A stretch of DNA of 24,161 nt from an uncultured Oscillospiraceae bacterium (GCA_934589225.1 CAKTNS010000043.1:1-24161), one strand, 5' to 3'. Numbered from the stretch's first letter, positions 13,167 to 21,091 are shown. The notes: generated by a model not told the origin, from the letters alone. A program made the numbers and translations.

Positions 13167-14339
13167 TTAATTAAAGCTGCTCTGGTCAAAGGTGATGACC
13201 GGGTAATAGGTAATGGGGCTGTCGGTGTTCAGCTCCCGGGAGAGGGTTTCCTGGATTTTTTCTTCCTGGCCCCGGAGGTCTGAGGGGAGGACGATGTCGA
13301 AGATCAGGTTGGTATGTTCCTTGCCGGGGACCATGCGGAAGTCGTGGATGCCCAGGCGGAGGTCGATGGTGTGGAGGATCTGCTCGATGCGCACGTGCAT
13401 CCGGTCCAGCTCCGGGTCGTCGGTGACTACCGGGTCGTAGTGGATGACCAGGTGGACGCCGTGGCTTTTCAGGCACTCCCGCTCCAGGTCGTCAATGATC
13501 TCGTGGCACTCCATAGGGTCTTCCCGGCTGTCCATTTCCACATGGAGGCTGGCAAACCGCTGGCCGGGGCCGTAGTCGTGGACCATCAGATCGTGGAAGC
13601 CCAGGACCTTGGGGTTTTCCCGGATGTAGTCTACGATCTTCTCCCGGAGTTCCGGGTCGGCGTTTTCCCCCAGCAAGGGGGAAATGGTGTCCTTTGCCAG
13701 GCCGATACCGCTGTAGAGGATGAAGGCGGAGACCGCCAGGCCCATATAGCCGTCCACCTGCAGCTTCGTAAAATGCTCCGCCAGAGCGGCCACCAGCACG
13801 GCGGCGGTGGTGATCACGTCGTTTCGGCTGTCCGCGGCGGTGGCCATCAGGGTGGCGGACTGGATTTTTTTGCCCAGCCCCACGTTGAAGGCGGCCATCC
13901 AGAGCTTGACGGCAATGGAGGCCAGCAGCACCCCCACGGAGACCCAGGAAAATTCCACGGCGGCGGGGTGGAGAATCTTTTCCAGAGAGGATTTTCCCAG
14001 CTCCACGCCGATGATGAGGATCAGGGCGGACACCGCGAGGCCGGACAGATATTCATACCGGGCGTGGCCGAAGGGATGGTCCTCGTCCGCGGGACGCTCC
14101 GCCAGCTGGAAGCCCAGCATGGTCACAACGGAGCTGGTGGCATCGGACAGGTTATTCATGGCGTCCGCGGTAATGGAGACGGACTTGGTCACAAGGCCCA
14201 CAAGAAGCTTTCCCAAAAACAGCAGGCAGTTGATAACGACGCCCACAATGCCCGCCATCCGGCCGACACTTGCCCGGACTTTCGGGTCCTCCGGGTGGTC
14301 CGCATTTTTTATAAAGGCCCGTAACAGCCAGTTAGTCAT
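13167..14339 (-). CDS. Cation diffusion facilitator (CDF) metal exporter, probably Mn type
   Basis: A 390-residue CDF transporter: six membrane helices over about residues 25-220, then a cytoplasmic ferredoxin-like domain (about 225-300) and an extra C-terminal domain of about 80 residues found in some clostridial members. The helix 2 metal site reads ADAMNNLSD (Asn62, Asp66) and the helix 5 site ADSRND (Asp170, Asp174). The N-x3-D / D-x3-D pattern is that of Mn2+ exporters such as MntE; zinc transporters have His at the matching positions. Export of Mn2+ (or Fe2+) is therefore inferred. ATG 14339 has GGGGGA 8 bases upstream; a TTG 15 bases earlier has no ribosome-binding site. The gene is monocistronic, with its own promoter, a hairpin in the leader and a terminator. 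Confidence 0.92.
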   Translation of the reverse strand: MTNWLLRAFIKNADHPEDPKVRASVGRMAGIVGVVINCLLFLGKLLVGLVTKSVSITADAMNNLSDATSSVVTMLGFQLAERPADEDHPFGHARYEYLSGLAVSALILIIGVELGKSSLEKILHPAAVEFSWVSVGVLLASIAVKLWMAAFNVGLGKKIQSATLMATAADSRNDVITTAAVLVAALAEHFTKLQVDGYMGLAVSAFILYSGIGLAKDTISPLLGENADPELREKIVDYIRENPKVLGFHDLMVHDYGPGQRFASLHVEMDSREDPMECHEIIDDLERECLKSHGVHLVIHYDPVVTDDPELDRMHVRIEQILHTIDLRLGIHDFRMVPGKEHTNLIFDIVLPSDLRGQEEKIQETLSRELNTDSPITYYPVITFDQSSFN

Positions 14340-14361
14340 AACAAATTCCCCCAAAATAGAA

Positions 14362-14399
14362 GCAGCACCGCCGGGGGAAAGCCCCTTACGCGGTGTTGC
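14362..14399 (-). promoter_or_regulatory. Stem-loop in the 5' leader of the CDF gene
   Basis: The arms GCAACACCGC and GCGGTGCTGC (minus strand) pair 9 of 10, and an inner GGGG/CCCC stem lies in the loop. It sits between the promoter and the ribosome-binding site, and its 3' side runs into CTTCTATTTT, so it could be a weak attenuator. It does not match the manganese-sensing yybP-ykoY riboswitch as I know it. Confidence 0.5.
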
Positions 14400-14417
14400 A
14401 TTGGTTTCTTACTCCAT

Positions 14418-14446
14418 ACTATAGTCCAAAAACGGAAAAAAGGCAA
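14418..14446 (-). promoter_or_regulatory. Promoter of the CDF gene
   Basis: On the minus strand, TTGCCT (14446-14441) and TATAGT (14423-14418) are 17 bases apart. The leader is about 70 bases long. Confidence 0.7.
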
Positions 14447-14501
14447 GGGAAATTTGCCCATTTTCTTCCTTTTTTCTCCCGGGAAGCCCGGGAGCTGGGC
14501 C

Positions 14502-14530
14502 TTGCAATCGGGGCTTCCCTTTGGTATAAT
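14502..14530 (+). promoter_or_regulatory. Promoter of the murI-udk-HAD-DUF89 operon
   Basis: TTGCAA (14502-14507) and TATAAT (14525-14530) with a 17-base spacer. Transcription would start near 14537, leaving a leader of about 70 bases that contains the 16-bp tandem repeat. Confidence 0.82.
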
Positions 14531-14563
14531 TACTTCTGTAGAGTCCGCTGACAACATACAAAA

Positions 14564-14595
14564 AAATACCAAGGCCAAGAAATACCAAGGCCAAG
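14564..14595. repeat. Perfect 16-bp tandem duplication in the murI leader
   Basis: AAATACCAAGGCCAAG occurs twice without a gap (14564-14579 and 14580-14595), just before the AGGTGG ribosome-binding site (14597-14602) of murI. Confidence 0.9.
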
Positions 14596-14606
14596 CAGGT
14601 GGAACC

Positions 14607-15404
14607 ATGAATACCAAAGAAGATTATATTGGGGTCATTGACTCGGGAGTGGGCGGCATCAGCGTGCTGCGGCATCTGCGGCGGGTCATGCCCGAGGAAA
14701 AATTTTATTATTTCGGAGACTCCGCCAATGCTCCTTACGGCATCCGCACCAAGCCGGAGGTCCAGCGGCTGACCTTTGCGGCGGTGGACCGGCTCATGGA
14801 CCACGGCCTCAAGGCCCTGGTGGTGGCCTGCAACACCGCCACCTCCGCGGCCATCGGAGAGCTGCGGGAAAAATACCCGGATCTCATCATCGTGGGCATT
14901 GAACCGGCCCTGAAGCTGGCGGCGGACCGGTATCCCGGCGGCGGCATCGGGGTCATGGCCACCCCCATGACCCTGGGAGAGGAAAAATTCTCCCGGCTTC
15001 TGCGGCGCTATGAGACCCAGTGTGACATTTTTAAAATCCCCGCCCCCAGGCTGGTGGAGATCGTGGAGGCCGGACGGGTAGACACCCGGCGGACGGTGGA
15101 CATGCTGCAGCGGCTCTTTGTGCCCTATCGGGGGCGGCTGGATGCCCTGGTGCTGGGCTGCACCCACTATCCCTTTGCCTCCCACACCATCGGGAGGATC
15201 CTAGGGGGCCAGGTGGACATTCTGGACGGCGGCGACGGCACCGCCCGGGAGACCCGCAGACGGCTGGCGGAAAAGGACCTGCTGCGGCAGGGCCCCGGAG
15301 AGGTCATTATCGAAAACAGCCGCAATTCCCCGGAGATCCTCCGGCTGTCCTGGCGGCTGCTGGAGGGCACCCAACGAAACAAGGAGGCGGACCATGGAGA
15401 ATGA
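14607..15404 (+). CDS. murI: Glutamate racemase
   Basis: A 265-residue cofactor-independent racemase that makes D-glutamate for peptidoglycan. The two-domain pattern is complete: IDSGVGG (Asp12, Ser13), YFGDSANAPYG, ACNTATSA with catalytic Cys75, and GCTHYP with catalytic Cys185 and His187. The start has AGGTGG 4-5 bases upstream; the longer in-frame extension contains the promoter and the tandem repeat and is rejected. The stop overlaps the start of udk by 11 bases. It is the first gene of a tight four-gene operon of which only this member has an obvious cell-wall role. Confidence 0.95.
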   Translation: MNTKEDYIGVIDSGVGGISVLRHLRRVMPEEKFYYFGDSANAPYGIRTKPEVQRLTFAAVDRLMDHGLKALVVACNTATSAAIGELREKYPDLIIVGIEPALKLAADRYPGGGIGVMATPMTLGEEKFSRLLRRYETQCDIFKIPAPRLVEIVEAGRVDTRRTVDMLQRLFVPYRGRLDALVLGCTHYPFASHTIGRILGGQVDILDGGDGTARETRRRLAEKDLLRQGPGEVIIENSRNSPEILRLSWRLLEGTQRNKEADHGE

Positions 15405-16017
15405 GATCTTGGTCATCGGCATTGCCGGAGGCTCTGCCAGCGGCAAGACCACATTGATGAAAAATCTGATTGCCAATATCGAAAACGACGTGACGGTGCT
15501 CAGCCACGACAACTATTATAAGCGCCACGACGACCTGAGCTACGAGGAGCGGAGCCACCTGAACTATGACGAGCCCGGGGCCTTTGACACCAGCCTCATG
15601 GTCTATCACCTGGACCAGCTCCGCCACGGCCACTCCATCGAGTGTCCGGTGTATGATTTCACCGTCCACAATCGCAGTGAGGAGACCATCCACTTAGAGC
15701 CCCGGAAGGTCATCATCGTGGAGGGCATCCTGATTTTTGAAAATCAGGAGCTGCGGGACCTGATGGACGTGCGGATTTTTGTGGATTCTGACGCGGACAT
15801 CCGGCTGTGCCGCCGGATCCGCCGGGACGTGACCCAGCGGGGCCGGTCTCTGGAAAGCGTGCTGGACCAGTACCAGCAGACCGTCAAGCCCATGCACGAG
15901 CAATATGTGGAGCCCAGCAAGAAATATGCCCATCTGGTGGTGCCGGAGGGAGGCAAAAATGTGGTGGCCCTGGACATGATCGTCAGCCGCATCCGCCGGC
16001 ATTTAAAGGAGACATAA
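15394..16017 (+). CDS. udk: Uridine kinase
   Basis: A 207-residue P-loop kinase that phosphorylates uridine and cytidine in pyrimidine salvage. The Walker A loop is GGSASGKTT (residues 12-20). LSHDNYYK and NYDEPGAFD form the family's substrate-binding part, CPVYDFTVHNR and VIIVEGILIFE follow, and RRIRRDVTQRGRS is the lid region. Length equals the usual 205-210 residues. The gene overlaps murI and ends one base before the GTG of the HAD gene, so the operon is translated as a coupled unit. Confidence 0.95.
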   Translation: MENEILVIGIAGGSASGKTTLMKNLIANIENDVTVLSHDNYYKRHDDLSYEERSHLNYDEPGAFDTSLMVYHLDQLRHGHSIECPVYDFTVHNRSEETIHLEPRKVIIVEGILIFENQELRDLMDVRIFVDSDADIRLCRRIRRDVTQRGRSLESVLDQYQQTVKPMHEQYVEPSKKYAHLVVPEGGKNVVALDMIVSRIRRHLKET

Positions 16018-16653
16018 GTGGAGAGCATTATTTTTGACATTGACGGGACCCTGTGGGATTCCCGGGCCCTGGTTGCCGAGGGCTATAATATCCAGCTGCG
16101 CAAGGAGGGCCTGGACCGGTTCTGCACCGATGCCGAGGCCCTGCGGCCCCTGTTTGGCCGGGTGATGACGGAGCTGGGGGATGCCCTGTTCGGGGAATTG
16201 CCCCCCGAAGAGCGCTACGCCCTGATGGACCGGTGCATGGAGACGGAAAACCGGTATCTGGAAGAAAACCCCTGCCGCATCGGCTATCCCGGTGTCCGGG
16301 AGACCCTGGAGGAGCTTCAGAAGACCCACCGGCTGTTTATCGTCAGCAACGCCCAGAAGGGCTACCCGGAGCTGTGCATGGAAAAGCTGGGCATTGCCCA
16401 CTGCTTTTCCGGACACCTGTGCTTCGGGGACACGGGCACGGACAAGGGTACCACGATTCTCCGGCTGATGGACCAACACCACATCCCCTCCGCCCTCTAC
16501 GTCGGCGACACCCAGGGGGACCTGGAGGCCACGGAAAAGGCCGGCATTCCCTTTGCCTGGGCGGCCTACGGCTTCGGAAACCCGGAGCGGTATGACTTTC
16601 AATTGGAGACCATCGGGGACCTTATCACACTGGAGCGGGAGGGGAAGCTATGA
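16018..16653 (+). CDS. HAD-family phosphatase (phosphoglycolate-phosphatase-like)
   Basis: A 211-residue haloacid-dehalogenase-type hydrolase. Motif I is FDIDGTLWDS (nucleophile Asp7, acid/base Asp9), motif II is FIVSNAQ, a lysine for motif III is probably in GTDKGTT, and motif IV is YVGDTQGDLEA. A helical cap lies between residues 15 and 85, as in the phosphoglycolate phosphatase/beta-phosphoglucomutase group. The start is a GTG directly after the udk stop, with AAGGAGA 6 bases upstream. The substrate cannot be named. Its place beside udk and a DUF89 phosphatase suggests clearing of unwanted sugar or nucleotide phosphates, which is inference. Confidence 0.9.
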   Translation: MESIIFDIDGTLWDSRALVAEGYNIQLRKEGLDRFCTDAEALRPLFGRVMTELGDALFGELPPEERYALMDRCMETENRYLEENPCRIGYPGVRETLEELQKTHRLFIVSNAQKGYPELCMEKLGIAHCFSGHLCFGDTGTDKGTTILRLMDQHHIPSALYVGDTQGDLEATEKAGIPFAWAAYGFGNPERYDFQLETIGDLITLEREGKL

Positions 16654-17561
16654 GCATCGCCATGGACACCGGGTGCCTGGAATGCCAGTTCCGCCGGAAT
16701 CTGGAGCTGGTCCGGGGCCTTTGTGATGATGAGGCAAAAAACACGGAGTTTATGCGCCGGTGGATGGCCCTGTCCCTGAGTCTGCCGGTCAGTGCCCCTT
16801 CCCCCTGTGTGGGTCCGGGGCTCAATCAGCTGCTCCACGAGATGTACGGCCTGGATTTGGACCGCTACGCCCAGGAAAAGGAGACCTCCAACGCCTTTGC
16901 CCTGTCCCAGATGGACCGGGTGCGGAAAGAAACCGGGGCGGCGGAAGACCCGGTGTATGCCGGGCTGCAATTTGCCATTCTGGGCAACTACCTGGATTTT
17001 TCCGCTCTGCAGGGGAAAGTCAGCTTTGAAACCCTGGGCCAGATGCTGGAGGGGGCCCGGGAGATTCAGGTGGACGAGCAGGCCTACCGGCACTTCCGGA
17101 ACGATTTAGACAGCGCCAGAACCTTGCTCTACCTGACAGACAACGCCGGGGAGATCGGCTTCGATCAGATTTTTGCGGAAGAACTGCAAAAAGCCTACCC
17201 TGATTTGCAGATCACCTTCTGCGTCCGGGGCGGCATTGCCGCCAACGATGCCACCCGGGCCGATGCCCGGGCCGTGGGCCTCACCTTCCCCGTCATCGAC
17301 AACGGCAACCTGGTGGCGGGCACCGTGCCGGAACTGCTGGGCGCAGAAGCCAAAGAAGCCTTTGAGTCTGCCGACCTGATCCTCTCCAAGGGCATGGGCA
17401 ACGCGGAAACCCTGCTTGGCTGTGGGAAAAATATTTACTACGCATTCCTTATTAAATGCCAGCGCTTTGTGCAGATCATGCACGCCCCCATGATGACCCC
17501 CATGCTGGTGCGGGAGTTGGAGCGGGTTCCTCTTTCGGACAAAACCGGGGGATGTGTATAA
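16650..17561 (+). CDS. DUF89 / ARMT1-like damage-control phosphatase
   Basis: A 303-residue protein of the DUF89 family, metal-dependent phosphatases thought to remove side-product or damaged phosphometabolites. Visible marks are an N-terminal CLEC cysteine pair (Cys9, Cys12), typical of the prokaryotic subgroup, LYLTDNAGEIGFD with metal-binding Asp164/Asn165, CVRGGIAANDAT, VIDNGN and SKGMGNAETL near the C-terminus. The ATGA overlap with the HAD gene gives coupled translation, so two unrelated phosphatases are made together. The operon shows no clear terminator. A small CTGTGA/TCACAG hairpin at about 17567-17592 lacks a T-run on this strand. Confidence 0.88.
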   Translation: MSIAMDTGCLECQFRRNLELVRGLCDDEAKNTEFMRRWMALSLSLPVSAPSPCVGPGLNQLLHEMYGLDLDRYAQEKETSNAFALSQMDRVRKETGAAEDPVYAGLQFAILGNYLDFSALQGKVSFETLGQMLEGAREIQVDEQAYRHFRNDLDSARTLLYLTDNAGEIGFDQIFAEELQKAYPDLQITFCVRGGIAANDATRADARAVGLTFPVIDNGNLVAGTVPELLGAEAKEAFESADLILSKGMGNAETLLGCGKNIYYAFLIKCQRFVQIMHAPMMTPMLVRELERVPLSDKTGGCV

Positions 17562-17619
17562 AAAAGCTGTGAATATGTAACAAAAATCACAGGAAACCCA
17601 TTGCCTTTCCAGAATTTGC

Positions 17620-17648
17620 TTGACAACCGGAGAGAAAATGAGTAATCT
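17620..17648 (+). promoter_or_regulatory. Promoter of glgP
   Basis: TTGACA (17620-17625) and TAATCT (17643-17648) with a 17-base spacer. The leader is about 115 bases and includes an imperfect CGTGGG/CCCACG stem at about 17697-17726; I recognise no riboswitch in it. Confidence 0.78.
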
Positions 17649-17770
17649 ATACATTGGTTTCAAAAAAGAGATCAGTACGTTTTCTTTTATTCACGGCCGT
17701 GGGGAGGAACTTTTTTCTGTCCCACGAGTATAAAGGCGGCGCAAGCCCCCTTGAAGATTGGAGCATGAAG

Positions 17771-20104
17771 ATGAACTACGATTGCAACAACATCCTCAAA
17801 TGGACCGAAGCTCAGCTGAAATATACCTATGACGTGTCCCTGCGGGAGGCAACTCCTCAGGAGCTGCACGAGGCTCTGGGCGAGGCTGTGATGATGGCCA
17901 TTTCCGACAACTGGAACAGCAGCAAGCGGGCCCGGCTGCAGCAGCGGAAGGCCTACTATATTTCTGCCGAATACCTCATCGGCCGGCTGGTGTATTCCAA
18001 CCTCTATAACCTGGGCATCCTGGACGAGATGAAGCAGCTCTTCGCCGCCCGGGGCGTGGACCTGGCCATCCTGGAAGAAGTGGAAGATGCCGCTCTGGGC
18101 AACGGCGGCCTGGGCCGTCTGGCTGCCTGCTTCCTGGATTCCGCCGCTTCCTGCGACCTGCCCCTGTCCGGCTACGGTCTGCGGTATAAGTTCGGCCTGT
18201 TCAAGCAGAGCTTTGACGAGCAGGGCAGCCAGAAGGAAAATGCCGACGACTGGTCCAAGTTTGGCGACCCCTGGTCCTATCGCCGGTATAACCACACCGT
18301 AAAGGTCAAGTTCCCGGACCATACCGTTCTGGCCGTTCCCTACGATGTGCCCATCATCGGCTACGGCACCAACAATATCAATACCCTCCGGCTGTGGCAG
18401 TGCGAGGCCGAGGAAGAGCTGGACTTCAGCGCCTTCAACGACCAGGATTACCTGCGGGCCCTGGACCAGAAGAACAAGGCCGAGGACATCACCCGTGTTC
18501 TCTACCCCAATGACTCCACCTGGGAAGGCAAGCGCCTGCGCATCAAGCAGCAGTACGTCCTGTCCTCCGCTTCCCTGCAGGATATGATGCGGACCTTCAA
18601 GGTGGCCCACGGCAACGACCTGAGCCGCTTTGCGGACTACTACGCCGTGCAGCTCAACGATACCCACCCCGCCATGTCCATCCCGGAACTCATCCGTCTG
18701 CTGATGGTGGAGGGCATGGACTTTGAGCAGAGCTTCTCCATCGCCCAGCGGACCTTCTCCTACACCAACCACACCGTCATGTCCGAGGCTCTGGAAAAGT
18801 GGCCCCTGGACCTGCTGGGCTCCGTGGTGCCCGAGATCGTGGACATCATCCGCCGCATTGACGAGAAGCTCAAGAGAGAGCATCCGGGCCTGTTCGTCAT
18901 CAAGGACAACACCGCCCATATGGCAAACCTCAGCGTCTACGTTGGCAGCTATGTCAACGGCGTGGCCGAGATCCACAGCCAGATCCTGAAGGACGACCTG
19001 TTCCATGACTGGTATCAGGTGTTCCCGGAGCGGTTCCAGAACAAGACCAACGGCGTGACTCCCCGTCGGTGGCTGGGCCTGTGCAACCCGGAGCTGAGCC
19101 AGCTGATCAAATACCGCATCGGCGGCGACTTCCTGAAGGACCTGGACCGTCTGGCCGACCTGAAGCCCATGATCGACGACGACCTGGTCCGCCAGTTCAA
19201 CACCGTCAAGCACCAGAAGAAGGAGCAGCTGTGCAAGGTCATCGCCGAGCACGAGGGCGTGCAGCTGAACCCGGACTTCATTTTTGACATCCAGGTCAAG
19301 CGGCTCCACGAGTACAAGCGGCAGCTGATGAACGCACTGTCCATTGTGGACATCTACTTCCGTCTCAAGAACGGCGAGTTGCCCGACTTCCACCCCACCG
19401 CCTATATCTTCGGCGCCAAGTCCGCCCCCGGCTACGCCCGGGCCAAGGCCATCATCCGCTATATCAACCGCATCGCCCGGATGATCAACAACGATCCCGA
19501 TGTGGCGGACAAGATGAAGGTGGTCTTCGTTCAGAACTACAACTGCTCCTACGCCGAGCACATCATCCCCGCCGCGGACATCTCCGAGCAGATATCCCCT
19601 GCCGGCACGGAAGCCTCCGGCACCGGCAACATGAAGCTGATGCTCAACGGCGCCGTGACCCTGGGCACCCTGGACGGTGCCAACGTGGAGATCGCCCAGG
19701 AAGCCGGTATGGACAACGAGTATATCTTCGGCCATACCGTCCAGGAGATCAACGCCGCCAAGGACAGCTACTACGCCCGGGGCATTTACGACACCGACCA
19801 CCACCTGCACCGTGCCATTGACACCCTGGTAGACGGCACCGTTCCCACGGACGATGCCCAGCGGGAACTGTACCACGCCCTGCTGGACGGCGCTTCCTGG
19901 CACAAGGCCGACAACTACTTTGTGCTGCTGGACTACGCATCCTACATGGATGCCAAGCTCCGCGCCAACCGGGACTACGCCGACCGCCTGGCCTTCGGCC
20001 GCAAGTGCCTGGAAAACGTGGCCTCCGGCTCTAAGTTCTCCTCCGACCGCACCATCCGCCAGTACTCCGACGAAATCTGGCACATCAAGCCCGTGAAGTT
20101 CTAA
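17771..20104 (+). CDS. glgP: Glycogen/starch phosphorylase
   Basis: A 777-residue GT35 phosphorylase that releases glucose-1-phosphate from alpha-1,4-glucans. YYISAEYLIGR near the N-terminus, ALGNGGLGRLAACFLDS, VQLNDTHPA, TNGVTPRRW, VKRLHEYKRQLMN and the PLP site EASGTGNMKLMLNG (Lys622) are all present and in order. Two ATGs are close together. The one at 17765 is a single base from GGAG, while the one at 17771 has a 7-base spacing and is preferred. A longer in-frame N-terminal extension would begin before the likely transcript start and is rejected. No other glycogen gene is adjacent. Synonymous codon choice is more biased than in the minus-strand genes, suggesting high expression. A terminator follows directly. 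Confidence 0.96.
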   Translation: MNYDCNNILKWTEAQLKYTYDVSLREATPQELHEALGEAVMMAISDNWNSSKRARLQQRKAYYISAEYLIGRLVYSNLYNLGILDEMKQLFAARGVDLAILEEVEDAALGNGGLGRLAACFLDSAASCDLPLSGYGLRYKFGLFKQSFDEQGSQKENADDWSKFGDPWSYRRYNHTVKVKFPDHTVLAVPYDVPIIGYGTNNINTLRLWQCEAEEELDFSAFNDQDYLRALDQKNKAEDITRVLYPNDSTWEGKRLRIKQQYVLSSASLQDMMRTFKVAHGNDLSRFADYYAVQLNDTHPAMSIPELIRLLMVEGMDFEQSFSIAQRTFSYTNHTVMSEALEKWPLDLLGSVVPEIVDIIRRIDEKLKREHPGLFVIKDNTAHMANLSVYVGSYVNGVAEIHSQILKDDLFHDWYQVFPERFQNKTNGVTPRRWLGLCNPELSQLIKYRIGGDFLKDLDRLADLKPMIDDDLVRQFNTVKHQKKEQLCKVIAEHEGVQLNPDFIFDIQVKRLHEYKRQLMNALSIVDIYFRLKNGELPDFHPTAYIFGAKSAPGYARAKAIIRYINRIARMINNDPDVADKMKVVFVQNYNCSYAEHIIPAADISEQISPAGTEASGTGNMKLMLNGAVTLGTLDGANVEIAQEAGMDNEYIFGHTVQEINAAKDSYYARGIYDTDHHLHRAIDTLVDGTVPTDDAQRELYHALLDGASWHKADNYFVLLDYASYMDAKLRANRDYADRLAFGRKCLENVASGSKFSSDRTIRQYSDEIWHIKPVKF

Positions 20105-20109
20105 AACCC

Positions 20110-20143
20110 AAACACCCCCAGCCGAACCCGGCCGGGGGTGTTT
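20110..20143 (+). terminator. Terminator of glgP
   Basis: A stem AAACACCCCC / GGGGGTGTTT is continued by GCCG/CGGC after one mismatch, with loop AACC, starting 5 bases after the glgP stop. The T-run is only TTT. Confidence 0.85.
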
Positions 20144-20164
20144 CCATAAGCCGCCCGGGTTAAA

Positions 20165-20220
20165 ATTGACAATTGACAATGGACAATTGACAATGATCCT
20201 CAGTTGACAGTGGACAGTTA
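20165..20220. repeat. Heptad array 6
   Basis: TTGACAA units with one GGACAAT variant, spacer TGATCCTCAG, then TTGACAG and GGACAGT. It opens island 4, directly after the glgP terminator. No inverted partner is found on the right side of this island. Confidence 0.85.
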
Positions 20221-20398
20221 TTGGAGCGGCCACATTGTTCGTTTGTATCCACCCGTTAAAGTATGTAGGGAACGGCCTGTGTGCCGTTCCGGGAGCGTTG
20301 CGAATAAAACCCGTGTGGATGAATGGAATCACGCAAAACCTTCCCCTTCGGGGAAGGGGGACCGCCATAGGCGGTGGATGAGGCGCGGTACCACGTTT
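20221..20398. repeat. Composite repeat island 4, left part
   Basis: It contains a GTAGGGAACGGCC hairpin unit (20265-20297), a linker with GTGTGGATGAATGG, a perfect CCTTCCCC/GGGGAAGG hairpin (about 20339-20356) and a GACCGCCATAGGCGGTGG palindrome, then AGGCGCGGTACCACG. I see no gene. Confidence 0.65.
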
Positions 20399-20636
20399 CG
20401 CATTGTAGGAACAATAGGCGCAGAGGTAGAACATATCGAAAAGGCGACCTTGGCTCTCCCTTTGGGAGAGCTGTCACCGCAGGTGACTGAGAGGGCCTTG
20501 CGGCGTTTGATGAATAATCACGTCCACCTAAATCCTCAACGTTGGCCCTCTCAGTCTCGGCTTTGCCGAGCCAGCTCTCCCAAAGGGAGAGCCAAGGGGA
20601 CCTTTCTACGGATTCGCCTACTGTTCCTACAACATT
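20399..20636. repeat. 238-bp fold-back repeat
   Basis: The outer arms are TTGTAGGAACAATAGGCG and, at the other end, CGCCTACTGTTCCTACAA. The inner arms are CCTTGGCTCTCCCTTTGGG with GAGAGC, and GCTCTCCCAAAGGGAGAGCC with AAGG. Each inner arm is also a hairpin on its own. The middle (about 20494-20540) is not palindromic. Units of the CTCTCCC/GGGAGAG type are also found in shortened form at 9890. Confidence 0.7.
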
Positions 20637-20825
20637 TCACGCTGCCCCGCGGCCCTCATCAGGCTCGCCCAGGCGAGCCAGCTTCCCCCAAGGGAAGCTT
20701 TTGCGCCGTGTCGGCAGTCTCTGCGTTGACTCTGACGGAGATATAGCCGGAAGGTCCCCGGAACGGCACACAGGCCGTTCCCTACGGTTTCGCTGGAGGG
20801 TGATACTATTCACCCGCACGGGTTA
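20637..20825. repeat. Composite repeat island 4, right part
   Basis: This is colinear with 536-745 of island 1: CACGCTGCCCCGCGG, CTCGCCCA/GGCGAGCC, CTTCCCC/GGGAAGC, a spacer, the inverted GGAACGG hairpin unit (20756-20785), GGTTTCGCTG, then an inverted linker with TATTCACCCGCACGGG. Confidence 0.7.
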
Positions 20826-20932
20826 AAACCAAGATACAGCGGGTATCATCCCTTTACCGAAACCCCCTTAAAACGCACAAAATCCGCAGCCTGCCAGCTG
20901 CGGATCCTGCAACAAAAAAAGAGGAGAGGAAA

Positions 20933-20971
20933 ATGAAAAAGATGAGAAAATCAAATTTGATTTGTCTTTAG
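20933..20971 (+). CDS. 12-residue putative leader peptide upstream of pckA
   Basis: ATG with GAGGAGAGG 4 bases upstream begins MKKMRKSNLICL and stops at TAG. The ribosome-binding site is as strong as that of a real gene. It lies about 120 bases before the pckA promoter I identify at 21092, so it would belong to a separate or longer transcript. A hairpin ATCCGCAG/CTGCGGAT (about 20882-20902) comes before it. It may be a chance ORF. I list it because start signal and palindrome coincide. Confidence 0.3.
   Translation: MKKMRKSNLICL
20948..20963. promoter_or_regulatory. Perfect 16-bp palindrome, possible operator
   Basis: AAATCAAATTTGATTT is perfectly self-complementary and AT-rich in a GC-rich genome. 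It lies inside the tiny ORF and about 130 bases ahead of the pckA -35 box. A repressor or activator site is possible; the binding protein is unknown. Confidence 0.4.
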
Positions 20972-21091
20972 TATACCCGGTAGATGTGAAGAAAAAAAGT
21001 GAGTAATTATTAAGTTCCTATGAAGTTGCCGGGCTGCGGCGGCCTGTTTTTATCAAAATAGCCAAGCAGTAAAAAAATACCGAAAAAAATG

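Noticed and set aside
14340..14417. yybP-ykoY manganese riboswitch before the CDF gene
   Set aside because: The leader is only about 70 bases and I do not find the conserved elements of that riboswitch.
17567..17592. Terminator of the murI operon at a CTGTGA/TCACAG hairpin
   Set aside because: The stem is only 6 bp with a long loop, and the T-run is on the minus strand, where no gene ends.
17687..20434. A 915-codon open frame on the minus strand opposite glgP
   Set aside because: It lies antisense to an unmistakable glycogen phosphorylase. The low-complexity Val/Gly/His/Gln composition is typical of the reverse strand of codon-biased GC-rich genes, and it runs on into the repeat island.
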